Source of the DNA: JANXQG01 sp963824275
GTDB lineage: Bacteria > Planctomycetota > Planctomycetia > Pirellulales > Thermoguttaceae
DNA: 64,000 nucleotides
NCBI GenBank assembly: GCA_963824275.1
Contig: CAWGOT010000002.1
Location: forward strand, 248,001-312,000
Direction: 5' to 3'
Each line of letters opens with the position of its first letter. Within the stretch, counting starts at the first letter, position 1. Below the pieces are notes generated by a model. It was not told the DNA's origin, did no database searches, and saw only the letters and a list, made by a program, of their open reading frames with translations. Below are positions 8,286 to 22,999 of the stretch, piece by piece. Made by a program: the position numbers and the translations under genes.

Positions 8286-9514
8286 CTAGTCCTTATTCCC
8301 TGACTTCTTCAGATCCTTAACGTCATAGGGATGCGACCGCTTGCGCGTGACCTTGGCCTCGGTGATCGTGTCGGCCGCGCCAGCCGTCCCGTCTTGGGGG
8401 TTCCGCCGCTTGATCTTGGCAAGCACGTCGAAGCCGCTCACGACGCGGCCGAACACGGTATGGTGGGACGCTTTGTCCCCTGGAAGTTTGTCGACTCTTC
8501 CGTCGAGCTGCGGCGTTGGCAGGAAGGTGAGGAAGAATTGCGAACCGCCCGTGTCGGGACCGGCGTGGGCCATGCTCAGGCTGCCGCGGAAGTGCTGGCG
8601 AAAATTGGCCTGATAACATTCGCAGGGAATCGTATAGCCCGGCCCTCCGCTTCCATCGCCCTTGGGGTCGCCGCCTTGGGCCATGAAAGCGGGCAGCACG
8701 CGGTGAAACTTCAGGCCGTTGTAGAAGCCCTTCTCCACGAGGGTGATGAAGTTCAGCACGGTGTTGGGGGCCTCGTTCTCGAACAACTCGAGTTCGATGT
8801 CGCCGGCGGTCGTCTTCAGCAGCACGCGGGGCAGGTCGCCGGCCTTGTCTTCGGCATCGCGAATCTTCTTCTCCTTGGCCCACGCCTCCTTGGCGCCGTC
8901 GATCATGTCCGGGAAGTAGGCGTACGGCCTGGGCCCGTCGGGCGTCTTCAACTCGTTGCTGATCTTGGATAGCATGCCGGACTCTCTGGCGGCCTTGAGC
9001 CAGGGCCCGGCCAGATCATACTCGTTCACGCAATAAGCAGCCACGCCCGCCAGGGCCGGCACGTACTTTTCAGTACATTTGTTGTCCATGAGCGTCTTGC
9101 CCAGCTTGAAGGCTGGTTCATAATCGTCGTGGCCGACGTAGTCGTAGAGGGTAGCCGCCAGCATGGCTGTGATTTCCGGATCGGCATTGGGGGCTTCCGT
9201 ATAGGCGCTTTCGGCCGCGGCGATCAGTTTTACCTCCATCGCTTGGGCCTTTTCGATCCCGTCCGGGCCATAATACTGTTTCCTGATTTCGGCCTTCCTA
9301 GCGGAATCGGTCGCGGTGGCATACTCGTTCTTCAAGGCCCCCAGCTTGCCGATCAACTCGTTCCATTCGGTGTTGATCTTTCTGTATTCTTCCGTCTTGC
9401 TGCCTGCGGCCGGCGCGGCGGCGGCACTTCCCGCGGGCGGGGCAGAGGGCTCAGCGGCCCAGACCATGGCACTAGAAAGACCAAAACAAAAGCAAGCAAC
9501 GTGCGATTCAACAT
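8286..9514 (-). CDS. exported cyclophilin-type peptidyl-prolyl isomerase with N-terminal helical domain
   Basis: Proline isomerase of the cyclophilin family. The C-terminal half shows FHRVLPAFMAQGGDPKGDG, SMAHAGPDTGGSQFFLTF and HTVFGRVVSGFDVL, including the active-site arginine and the QFF segment. The first ~200 residues are an Ala-rich helical region of unknown role (KTEEYRKINTEWNELI and onwards). ATG at 9514 starts a signal peptide, MLNRTLLAFVLVFL, but the mature part is in another frame; adding one base near 9475 gives ...FLSAMVWA-AEPS, a clean signal-peptidase site. So the protein is exported, about 410 residues. Single gene, convergent with frr. Confidence 0.88.
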
Positions 9515-9675
9515 GTTTCTCTCCGTGAATAAAATGGCGTGATGCCCTCTATAGTAACGCGAAGCGCAATCCAGGGCAACCAACCCTGCGGAAAAGCGAG
9601 AAAATTGCCCTCACTATCTTAACCGCTCCCCATGCCGTAACATAAGGCAGGCAATTTGGCACCGAGGCACGGCGG

Positions 9676-10309
9676 ATGGCACGCAAAAGACCTTCGACCA
9701 GCAGATCCCATCGAGGTCCGCCGACGCCAGCGATTCGTCCCGTTGGGGTGCGGATCATCGGCGGCAAGTTTCGCGGCCGGAAATTGGAGTATTCGGGCGA
9801 TCTCCGCACGCGACCCATGAAAGACCGGGTTCGAGAGGCCCTCTTCAATCTGCTCAGTACGGCCGTCCAAGGCAAGGTCGCCATCGACCTCTTTGCCGGC
9901 ACCGGCGCTTTAGGGCTGGAAGCCCTGAGTCGCGGGGCGGTGAGGGCCGTTCTGATCGAGCGGCATCGGCCGACCGCCGAGACGATTCGCCGCAATTCCG
10001 CCAGGCTCGGCGTGGAGGCGATCGTCGAGGTCATCTCGGCTGACACGTTTCTTTGGGCCAAGCGGCTTCCTGACCTGGGCGGCGCCGTGGGTTGTTTTCT
10101 GTTCTCCGCCCTACGAGTTCTATGCCACGCGAAAGGATGGCATGTTGGAACTTGTAAATCACCTGGTAGAGCTATCGCCGCCAGAAAGCCTTTTTGCGGT
10201 GGAATTTGACGATCGGTTCGATTTCCGTTTGCTGCCCACGGCCGACCAGTGGGACATACGTCCCTATCCACCCGCAATCTTGGCGATTTGGGAGAAGCAG
10301 AAGGAATGA
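9676..10309 (+). CDS. rsmD: 16S rRNA (guanine(966)-N2)-methyltransferase RsmD, one frameshift
   Basis: Methylates G966 of 16S rRNA. The sequence shows RIIGGKFRGRKLEYSG, TRPMKDRVREALFNLL, and the SAM-binding DLFAGTGALGLEALSRGA. The frame breaks near 10088; in the next frame WVVFCSPPYEFYATRKDG supplies the catalytic (N/D/S)PPY motif and the protein ends AILAIWEKQKE at 10309. Removing one G near 10088 joins them. Start ATG 9676 has GAGG eight bases upstream; a GTG at 9748 would give the shorter N-terminus typical of E. coli RsmD. Length ~210 residues. The gene stands between the divergent cyclophilin and a convergent small gene. Confidence 0.88.
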
Positions 10310-10322
10310 GCGGAGAGTTCCG

Positions 10323-10628
10323 CTAGGCAGCTTTCTCCGCCGATCCAACTCTGACCGTTGTCAGCAGCGATCCAGCCGGGTTGTAGAACTCAATCTCGTC
10401 CTTGCCCGCCAACAAGACCGCCTGGATGTTGCCGCAACGGAACCTCTGGCCGGCATAGTATCGGCCACGCAGCAAGAATGCGCGGACGATAGGGCCGGTC
10501 GCCCCCAATTCCGCAAAGGTCTCTGCCAGCCGTTGGTTGAGCAAATCCGGCCTTGCGTCCGCTTCCATGATGTCGCCCCAGGTGCCAGATAACCAATCGG
10601 CATTGGCAGTGGTTCGGTATTGTGGCAA
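10323..10628 (-). CDS. conserved-looking hypothetical protein, 101 aa
   Basis: Function unknown. The product is a compact soluble protein with LNQRLAETFAELGA and YYAGQRFRCGNIQAVLLAGK, ending VRVGSAEKAA. The pattern of alternating strands suggests a small alpha/beta fold. The start is uncertain: TTG at 10628 gives the longest frame but has no ribosome-binding site, and ATG at about 10571 is an alternative. It is convergent with rsmD (13 nt apart) and divergent from the next small gene. Confidence 0.5.
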   Translation of the reverse strand: MPQYRTTANADWLSGTWGDIMEADARPDLLNQRLAETFAELGATGPIVRAFLLRGRYYAGQRFRCGNIQAVLLAGKDEIEFYNPAGSLLTTVRVGSAEKAA

Positions 10629-10748
10629 GGCTAATCGCGATAAATACGCCTCATATTGCCCATCTTGCCAAACGAAAATCTGAACCCCGGATAGTTGACA
10701 GACGTATATTACTTGGTAGAATCAGGAGAGTTGAAAGGGAGGCTATCA

Positions 10749-10963
10749 TGGAAAACCGAATCGCCAATATGAGTTTGGAAGAGCGGCGCTGTGGCGAGCC
10801 GAAGCGGATTAGCGACATTTTGGCGGAGTTACTGGCCCGCTATGAGAGTCGTTTCCCCCCCGCAAAGATCGCGGTCGTGCAACAGATGCCCATCGACGCG
10901 GCATGGGGTCGCCTTGTCCAGCAGAATTGGCCGTGTGGGGATGATCAGCGCTGCCTTTTCTGA
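10749..10963 (+). CDS. hypothetical protein, 71 aa
   Basis: Small cytoplasmic protein of unknown function. ATG at 10749 is preceded by GGGAGG at a good distance, which is the main support. A helical segment KRISDILAELLARYESRF occupies the middle; a faint likeness to DciA/DUF721 N-termini (ISDVLAELLAR) was noted but is too short to rely on. The C-terminal ~25 residues are not distinctive. Confidence 0.45.
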
Positions 10964-10972
10964 ACCGAAAAG

Positions 10973-11043
10973 CTACCCGGCCTGGACTCGAACCAGGAAC
11001 GAGGGTACCAAAAACCCTTGTGTTACCATTACACCACCGGGTA
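10973..11043 (-). tRNA. tRNA-Gln (UUG anticodon)
   Basis: 71 nt on the minus strand. Acceptor stem TACCCGG/CCGGGTA, D-arm GTGT/ACAC, anticodon stem AGGGT/ACCCT with loop TTTTGGT giving anticodon UUG, and T-arm CCTGG TTCGAGT CCAGG. The discriminator base is G, as usual for tRNA-Gln. CCA is not encoded. Confidence 0.93.
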
Positions 11044-11289
11044 GTGGTGTGCAATCCGCCAAAAGTAGGTGAAAATTGCACGCATCCTTGCTTGGACCAG
11101 ATTTCCAGTAGATCTATCCTATTTCCTAACCGCGTTTCCAGCAAGGGGACTTGCGGATCACGCGTCCAACGAGCACACGCAACGGCATCGCGTGCTATTA
11201 CATCCCCTGGCAAGCGCAGGTTATACTATTCGTGCGGTCGAATGGGTGAAAAACCCATGCTTGCTCCCTAGTGCTCCCGGCTCCCCACC

Positions 11290-14632
<3,343 letters not shown>

Positions 14633-14636
<4 letters not shown>

Positions 14637-14681
14637 GGTGGGACAAGCGAGCTTGCGAGTGCCGGCCCACCATAATCGAGA
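14633..14681. repeat. family A half-repeat supplying the stop codon of the previous gene
   Basis: GTAGGGTGGGACAAGCGAGC followed by GCCGGCCCACC; only the left arm is present. Its TAG ends the preceding coding frame. Confidence 0.75.
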
Positions 14682-14753
14682 CCGTAGGATGGGCATGTTC
14701 TGTCTTTTCGCACCGTCCGAGAGAAGGTAAGATTAAGAGGCGGAAGTGATATA

Positions 14754-14990
14754 ATGGATGATCCGCTGGAATTCGTCGATTTTGCCGACGTGCTGCAACA
14801 TGGCGATCCGGGGAACTGGAAGTTCAGGGGAAAGAAGGCCGGAAGTCCCACTCCAGCAACGTCACCGCTTGCTCAACCTGGGACGATGAAACACTACGAC
14901 ATCTACGAGGACGAGTTTGGCGAGGAAATCGAACTCCATTACTTTCGCCATCCAGACGGGTCGGTCGGTGATGTCAAAGTGAAGTCTTGA
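14754..14990 (+). CDS. hypothetical protein, 78 aa
   Basis: No recognised family. The N-terminal half (DDPLEFVDFADVLQHG) is acidic and the C-terminal half, KHYDIYEDEFGEEIELHYF, is a charged strand-rich segment ending in DVKVKS. A second ATG at 14886 could start a 34-residue version. The ribosome-binding site (GGCGGAAG) is weak. The next gene begins 18 nt downstream on the same strand, so the two may form a pair. Confidence 0.4.
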   Translation: MDDPLEFVDFADVLQHGDPGNWKFRGKKAGSPTPATSPLAQPGTMKHYDIYEDEFGEEIELHYFRHPDGSVGDVKVKS

Positions 14991-15007
14991 AATCGGAGAA
15001 AAATCAG

Positions 15008-15532
15008 ATGCCCGCCGGTCAAATAAATGGTTTACTACGCGACTTGCGTCTAGGCAAACTCGACGCGGCAAGTACCAAATTTCTCGCGGGAACACCGCTC
15101 GGTGGTCTTGTGTCGAATCTGCTTGATTCGTTCCCTGTACTCTTCCAAGAGCGGGTGGTGGGGCGGAAACGTGAGGTAAGCGTGGCGCGCTCCCTGTTGT
15201 TCCGTTTGGCCGCTCACCGGTCTCCCGGCTCGCGATTTCAATCGATGGAGTTTTGCCCGGTCCTCTGGCGATGCGTGTTCGTGAGCGGCTATGACGACAC
15301 GGTAAGTGAAATCACGCAGATCGGCAGCATTAGCTTGCGGCCTGCGGATTCCGCACGGACCGAACTGACCTTGCGGACGGGGCGCGGCTTTAAAGTGGAC
15401 AAGACACCGGACGAATGGATATTGAAGGAACTCAAGCCGCGAAGGGTCAACCTCTCGGAGGAGTTTCTCGCGAAGCGCGGTTGGAAGTTCGAGGCGCTCG
15501 TCCCGCTGTGGCTGCACGCAGGCGCAAAATAG
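15008..15532 (+). CDS. hypothetical protein, 174 aa
   Basis: Function unknown. ATG at 15008 follows GGAG and starts MPAGQINGLLRDLRLGKLD. Hydrophobic residues alternate as in a real soluble protein, with ITQIGSISLRP and RVNLSEEFLAKRGWKFEALV near the end. Codon choice is less GC-biased than in neighbouring genes, hinting at a different origin. An overlapping frame on the other strand (15050-15544) is also open but is rich in Arg/His/Pro and was rejected. It follows a small gene closely and could be partnered with it. Confidence 0.5.
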   Translation: MPAGQINGLLRDLRLGKLDAASTKFLAGTPLGGLVSNLLDSFPVLFQERVVGRKREVSVARSLLFRLAAHRSPGSRFQSMEFCPVLWRCVFVSGYDDTVSEITQIGSISLRPADSARTELTLRTGRGFKVDKTPDEWILKELKPRRVNLSEEFLAKRGWKFEALVPLWLHAGAK

Positions 15533-15599
15533 ATGACGTTCCAAGATTGCAGTCTCTCGGCAAGCCCGCGCCCTTCCAGAGTTTTATATACCCCTCGCA

Positions 15600-15655
15600 A
15601 GGTTGGACGACCGGCTCCGCGACGTATTTGGATGGGCCGTGCAACTGGCAAACGC
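15600..15655 (+). repeat. degenerate copy of the 3' end of the kinase/pyrophosphorylase gene
   Basis: GGTTGGACGACCGGCTCCGC...TTGGATGGGCCGTGCAACTGG resembles bases 14573-14633 (GTTGGACGGCTGGCTCCGCG...GTGGATGGGTTGTGC) with a short internal gap. It lies in a non-coding stretch. Confidence 0.5.
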
Positions 15656-15780
15656 AAAGGCGCGAAGGCGCAGATGAACAACCAGGATTTCAATTTCGAG
15701 ATTTCAAATCTGAGATCTGAACCAATTGAGATTTGAAACTTGAATTTCGGCTTTGCGCCTTAGTGCCTTTGCGTGAGACT
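15652..15780. repeat. imperfect inverted repeat with AT-rich centre
   Basis: ACGCAAAGGCGCGAAGGCGC on the left and GCGCCTTAGTGCCTTTGCGT on the right enclose repeats of ATTTCAAATCT and GAGATTTGAA. The rest of the 15533-15817 gap shows nothing else. Confidence 0.6.
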
Positions 15781-15817
15781 TGCAGTTTGCCAATGTACCG
15801 TTTGACGTTTCGAACCG

Positions 15818-16318
15818 TCACAAGTCATATAACGTCTCATCGACGGCTGGCGGCCGGCGTTTGGCCTTGCGCCGCGGCAGATCAGGCAGGGCGTCGGCGT
15901 CGGGGCCCGCCTCGCCGAAGACGTTGCCCATTTCCTCCTCGATCTTCTCCGGCGATTCTCCCGCCTCCATGCGGCGGATGGCCTCATTCGCCTTTTCGTC
16001 CATCGGCATCCCGGCCGCGTCGTGCAGCTTCCGCATCATGCGGGCGACCTGCCGGGGATCGTTCTCGTCGAGGCCCTCGGCCTCGCGGGACATCGATTCC
16101 ATCAGGCCCTCCATCTTGGCATCGTCGAAATCGCCCGGCCCGTCGTCGCCCTCCGGCCCTCCGCCCGACTTGCCCAGCGTGGCGAATCGCGAGACCTGTC
16201 TTTGCAGCTTGGTCCGGCGACAGCGAGGGCACGCCGGGCGCGTCGTGGTGTCAATCCGCTTGGAGAAGAAACTGAACACTGTGTGACAACTGCCGCAGTA
16301 GAATTCGTAGATCGGCAT
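15818..16318 (-). CDS. FmdB-family zinc ribbon protein
   Basis: Putative regulatory zinc-ribbon protein of the FmdB/CxxC_CxxC_SSSS family. Start ATG at 16318 follows GGAGATTG and gives the family opening MPIYEFYCGSCHTVFSFF. The first zinc knuckle is CGSC, the second CPRCRRTKLQRQVSRFA; together they should bind one zinc. The remaining ~110 residues are acidic and helical (MESMSREAEGLDENDPRQ, EAIRRMEAGESPEKIEEEMG), a common extension in this family. Upstream in-frame codons were discarded because they encode repeat-like sequence. Frame intact, 166 residues. Its target is unknown. Confidence 0.85.
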   Translation of the reverse strand: MPIYEFYCGSCHTVFSFFSKRIDTTTRPACPRCRRTKLQRQVSRFATLGKSGGGPEGDDGPGDFDDAKMEGLMESMSREAEGLDENDPRQVARMMRKLHDAAGMPMDEKANEAIRRMEAGESPEKIEEEMGNVFGEAGPDADALPDLPRRKAKRRPPAVDETLYDL

Positions 16319-16430
16319 GAAGCAATCTCCGTTTTCGATGCCTGTTCGAGGGATTTTGTTCTTTCGAGTATAGCGTGCGGATATTTGCCAGTGAAGCGGG
16401 ACCGAGCGCTGGTGGGACCGCCTCCCAAGG

Positions 16431-16490
16431 AACTTCCGCGGCGAACATGCCCGGGCACCCGGTACTTCGCGGCCGCGTGAAGGCATGCCC
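16431..16490. repeat. family J palindrome fragment
   Basis: CGGCCGCGTGAAGGCATGCC at the right end is identical to the right arm of the element at 37283-37466. The left part (CCGCGGCGAACATGCCCGGG) is degenerate. Confidence 0.55.
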
Positions 16491-16591
16491 AAATTAGAGG
16501 TCTACGGAAGTAGTTCTTCGGCGGCTCCTCGCCCCTATTGTCTCGCCCGCTCTTCTCTGCTACGCTCACATCCAGGGTCTGGGGCTTCGAG

Positions 16592-16999
16592 ATGCTCATG
16601 CATGATTGCAATATCCTGGTTGGCTGGGTGGGAATGATCCTGGGCTCGCTGCTCGGCATGGCCTTCGGACTGCGGGCCGAATCGCGCGAGTGGGCCGGCG
16701 GATACGGCAGCTTCCAGCGACAGGCCCTCCGCCTGGCACACATCGCCGCCTTCGCCCTGGGAATGATCAACGTGCTCTACGGCTCCTCCACGCGCGGCCT
16801 GGACCAGTTGCCGCAGTGGGCCGCCGCGATCGGATCGGTCGCGATGATCGCTGGAGGGCTGCTCATGCCGGCAGTCTGCCTGGCCGCCGCCTGGCGCCGC
16901 CCGCTGAAATTCCTCTTCCCGCTGCCCGCATCTTGCGTCCTGGCGGCGCTGGTGGTCCAGGCCTGGGCCTGGTGGCGGCTGATGACCACGGGAGGTTGA
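16592..16999 (+). CDS. hypothetical multi-pass membrane protein
   Basis: Four predicted transmembrane segments in 135 residues: ILVGWVGMILGSLLGMAFGL, LRLAHIAAFALGMINVLYG, WAAAIGSVAMIAGGLLMPAV, and FPLPASCVLAALVVQAWAWW. No enzymatic motif is apparent. The start at 16592 was preferred over an upstream in-frame codon because it begins just before the first membrane helix. The stop is 3 nt before the radical SAM gene, so they are almost certainly co-transcribed. A role linked to the radical SAM enzyme is inferred from position only. Confidence 0.75.
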   Translation: MLMHDCNILVGWVGMILGSLLGMAFGLRAESREWAGGYGSFQRQALRLAHIAAFALGMINVLYGSSTRGLDQLPQWAAAIGSVAMIAGGLLMPAVCLAAAWRRPLKFLFPLPASCVLAALVVQAWAWWRLMTTGG

Positions 17000-17002
17000 A
17001 CC

Positions 17003-18339
17003 ATGCGACTCGGCTTGCTGGCCATGAGCGGAGTGCGCGTCATCGACCCGGAACTGGCCTGGCTGGGCGTGACCTTGCCGCAGTTCGTCGCCCGCGGACA
17101 CGTCGTCGCCTCGCTGCCCAGCCTGTCGCTGCTGACCTTGGCGGCCCTCACGCCGGATGAGGTCGAAGTCGAGTACGTCGAGATCCCCCATATCGCCGAC
17201 CTGAACACGCGGCGGCTGCCCGATTTCGACGCCGTGGCGATCTCCTCCTACTCGGCCCAGATCGGCGAGGCCTACACCTTGGCCGATCAGCTTCGGGCGC
17301 GCGGGACGAAGGTGATCCTCGGTGGCCCGCACGTGACCGCGCTGCCGCAGGAGGCGCTGGCAACACGCCGACGCCGTCGTGCTGGGCGAGGCCGAGCCGC
17401 TCTGGCCGCGGGTGATCGAGGACCTTGGCCGCGGCCGCCTGGAGCGGATCTACCGCAGCAACGGCCGCGATGTACGACCTGCGGCAGTCGCCGATCCCGC
17501 GGTTCGGCCTGCTCGATCCGGAAAACTACAACCGCATCCCGATCCAGACCTCGCGCGGCTGCCCGCACTGCTGCGAGTTCTGCGCCGGGTCGCGGCTCTT
17601 CGGGCCCGGCTACCGCCAGAAGACGGTCGACCAGGTGCTCGGCGAGATCCGGGCGGTGGGCGAGATCTGGGAGCGGCCGTTCCTGGAGTTCGCCGACGAC
17701 AACCTGTTCGTCGATCGCCGTTGGGGCCGCGACCTGCTCGAGCGGCTTCGTCCGCTGGGGGTCCGCTGGTTCGCCGAGACGGACATCTCGATTGCCGATG
17801 ACCCGGAGCTGCTCGCGGCCCTGCGGCCGGCCGGTTGCTACCAGCTTCTGATCGGGCTGGAGAGTCTCTCGCGGCAGAACCTGGCGGCGATCGAGTCGAC
17901 CGGCTGGAAGGCGGATCGCCTCGACCGCTACGTCCAGGCCGTGCGGGCAATCCAGGACGCCGGGGTGACGGTCAACACCTGTTTCATCGTAGGGCTGGAC
18001 CACGACACGCCGGCCGTTTTCGACGATATTCGGCGTTTCGTCCGCGAGGCCGAGCCGCTGGAGATCCAGGTGACCGTCCTGACGCCCTTTCCCGGCACGC
18101 CGCTTTTCGAGCGGCTGCGGTGCGAGGGCCGCCTCGACCCGCCGCCCTTCTGGCACAAGTGTACGCTGTTTGACGTGAACTACCGGCCCTCGGGCATGTC
18201 GCGGGAAGAGTTGCGGCGCGGCCTTTACGACTTGTTTCGCGACCTGTATAACGAAGGCGCCTTCGCCCTCCGCCAGCGGCAGTGGATCGACCTGATCCAC
18301 AAGCTGCGGCGGGAAAAGGCCGCTTTGCCCTCGAACTGA
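17003..18339 (+). CDS. B12-binding domain radical SAM protein, two frameshifts
   Basis: Radical SAM enzyme with an N-terminal cobalamin-binding-like domain (VISSYSAQIGEAYTLADQL, VILGGPHVTALPQE). After breaks near 17358 and 17472, the catalytic domain shows the iron-sulphur motif CPHCCEFCAGS (CxxxCxxC spacing variant), FADDNLFVDRRWGRDLLE, FAETDISIADDPELLAAL, YQLLIGLESLSRQNL and VNTCFIVGLDHDTPAVFDDI. Each break is repaired by skipping one base. Length ~445 residues. Family members modify lipids, hopanoids, phosphonates or peptides; substrate cannot be told. It follows a membrane-protein gene by 3 nt and precedes a small Cys/His-rich gene, forming a three-gene unit. Confidence 0.85.
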
Positions 18340-18356
18340 CAATAAGGAGCCTTTCG

Positions 18357-18710
18357 ATGTGCTACGACATGTGCCTTAGGGCGATCGACGACGCCCTCCA
18401 GACGTTCGGCAGCATGCGCTATCGCCGCGTGGGAGAGGAGCAGGCCAGCCCGGCGGCCGAGGCGGAGGTGGCCGCGCTGGTCGAACAGCTCCGGCAGATT
18501 CGCCAGCGGCTGGGCCGCTATGAAGGGGCCCACCTGGACGAGACGGTCAAGTGCAACGCCTGCAACGTCTACCATCACCACGACCACGTGAAGACCGAGT
18601 GGCGGGGCGAGTCGAGCCGCGGCGGCTACGACGACGAGACCAAGTGGTCGGCCCGCAAGGACGGCTCGCGGTACGTGATGCGGCCCCCATCGCCCTACGC
18701 GGGGTCGTAG
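18357..18710 (+). CDS. hypothetical Cys/His-containing protein, 117 aa
   Basis: Function unknown. ATG at 18357 follows AAGGAG and lies 18 nt after the radical SAM gene, so it is probably in the same operon. A helical middle (EVAALVEQLRQIRQRLGRYE) leads to a possible metal site, VKCNACNVYHHHDHVKTEW, with a CxxC pair and four histidines. The N-terminus MCYDMCLRAI has two more cysteines. A family C palindrome begins at its stop. Confidence 0.65.
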   Translation: MCYDMCLRAIDDALQTFGSMRYRRVGEEQASPAAEAEVAALVEQLRQIRQRLGRYEGAHLDETVKCNACNVYHHHDHVKTEWRGESSRGGYDDETKWSARKDGSRYVMRPPSPYAGS

Positions 18711-18736
18711 GACGGATTGGCAATCCGTCTTACGGT
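18708..18736. repeat. palindromic repeat, family C
   Basis: CGTAGGACGGATTGGCAATC followed by its complement ending CGTCTTACG; other copies at 30567-30666. Its TAG is the stop of the upstream gene. Confidence 0.8.
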
Positions 18737-18750
18737 GATTGGTAAAGTTC

Positions 18751-18803
18751 GTAGGGTGGGACCCCGGGCACCATGGGTACATCGTGCCCGGGTCCCACCC
18801 TAC
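18751..18803. repeat. palindromic repeat, family A-like with GGGCAC core
   Basis: GTAGGGTGGGACCCCGGGCA paired with TGCCCGGGTCCCACCCTAC. Confidence 0.8.
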
Positions 18804-18841
18804 GGCTTTTTCGAATCGAACGCAAGAAAGGACAAACGCAA

Positions 18842-19238
18842 ATGAAGCCGAGCAACCATCTCCGCACTCTTCGTTGTGGCGGCCCTGTACGACGGGCTGT
18901 TGGGCCTGGCCTTTCTGGTCGGGGCGGACTGGATCTTCCAGTGGACCCAGGTCACGCCGCCGAATCACATGGGGTACGTGCAGTTTCCCGGCGCGCTCTT
19001 GATCATCTTCGGGATCATGTTTGCGGCGATCGCCCGGCGGCCCCGCGAGAATCGAGGCTTGATTCTCTACGGCATCCTGCTGAAGGTCGCCTACTGCGGC
19101 GTCGCCGGTTACCACTGGCTGTTCGGCGGAATCCCCGCCATGTGGAAGCCGCTGGTCGTGACCGATCTGGTGTTCTTGGCTTTGTTCCTCCTGGCCTATC
19201 GATGCCTGGGCGACCCGGGCCAACTGGAACAGGCATAG
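18842..19238 (+). CDS. hypothetical four-helix membrane protein, one frameshift
   Basis: Membrane protein of unknown function. ATG at 18842 follows AAGAAAGGAC and reads MKPSNH; skipping one C near 18860 continues into SALFVVAALYDGLLGLAFLV. Further helices are FPGALLIIFGIMFAAIARRP, RGLILYGILLKVAYCGVAGY, and VTDLVFLALFLLAYRCLG. Length after repair ~131 residues. The fold pattern resembles small DoxX-like or DUF4345-like proteins, but I cannot assign it. It is followed after 6 nt by a truncated gene. Confidence 0.65.
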
Positions 19239-19244
19239 AAGGCC

Positions 19245-19663
19245 ATGACTTCCATCGAACGCCAACCGGCGGCGGAACAGCCCAATCCGGCCAGGTTCCA
19301 GTACAGTCTGCGGACGCTGCTGCTGGTTTGCGTCGTGCTGGCGTCGTCGGTGGCCGTTTTGGCGCGTGGGGGATCGTTGTCTTCGCGATTGTCGTGGGAC
19401 TTGCGATTCACCTTCATCACTTCGAATCGTTGTGGTCACTGGGGTGCCTTGTCGTGGTCGTGCTCTTCCTGATGTGGCGCTGGGCTGCTGCTGTCCGCCG
19501 TCAATAGCGTCCACGAGTCAGATCGCCGCGCGGATGTGCCTACAACCTGTATGAAATCACGAGAGCGCTGCAACTGTACTTCTGGCTGCTTTCGGTCACC
19601 GCGCTCTTGACGTATGCGCGGCGGAGCAGGAAAAGGCCGTCGGCTCCGCCCCCCGCCGAGTGA
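19245..19663 (+). pseudogene. remnant of a planctomycete DUF1559-type membrane protein
   Basis: The start MTSIERQPAAEQPNPARFQY leads to a membrane helix SLRTLLLVCVVLASSVAV. In the next frame come FGAWGIVVFAIVVGLAI and LVVVVLFLMWRWAAAV, and in a third frame CAYNLYEITRALQLY followed at once by a final helix WLLSVTALLTYARRSRKR. In intact relatives a few hundred residues separate these last two parts, so the gene seems to have an internal deletion as well as frame breaks. Family assignment rests on the SLRTLL start and the CAYNL...ALQLY segment. No function is expected. Confidence 0.6.
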
Positions 19664-19781
19664 AGTCCGCCGGGCAGCCTTTTCAATTTTGGAAAGGAAA
19701 ATTGCGGAAAGGAATCTTCATGCCTGCGTGCCACCCATTTTCTTTTCCCCCATCTTCTTTTCCCCTATAATTTCCCGGCCG

Positions 19782-19811
19782 TTGGCCATTTTCGACCTCG
19801 CTGAGTATAGT
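19782..19811 (+). promoter_or_regulatory. candidate promoter of the ATPase-SPFH operon
   Basis: TTGGCC at 19782-19787 and TATAGT at 19806-19811, 18 bp apart, 41 bp before the ATG at 19852. Consensus-based inference. Confidence 0.4.
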
Positions 19812-19851
19812 TTATCGTACCCTTGTCAGGCCCCGAACGAACCGCGTACTG

Positions 19852-22879
<3,028 letters not shown>

Positions 22880-22883
<4 letters not shown>

Positions 22884-22982
22884 GGTGGGACAAGCTCGCG
22901 TAGCGAGCGCCGGCCCACCATGATCGAGCATCTCAAAAGAAATGGTGGGCCGCGCTCGCTACGCGAGCTTGTCCCACCCTAC
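22880..22982. repeat. palindromic repeat, family A (full)
   Basis: GTAGGGTGGGACAAGCTCGC with complementary right arm ending GTCCCACCCTAC. The first TAG is the stop codon of the ATPase-HflK frame. Confidence 0.9.
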
Positions 22983-22999
22983 CTCGGAACCAACACGCC

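Noticed and set aside
15050..15544. 164-codon minus-strand frame opposite the hypothetical gene at 15008
   Set aside because: Arg/His/Pro/Gln-rich with no ribosome-binding site; the plus-strand frame has a ribosome-binding site and a more protein-like pattern.
19664..19851. Pyrimidine-rich tract (CCATTTTCTTTTCCCCCATC) as a regulatory leader
   Set aside because: Repeated TTTTCCCC runs are striking but no hairpin, riboswitch core or uORF could be recognised.
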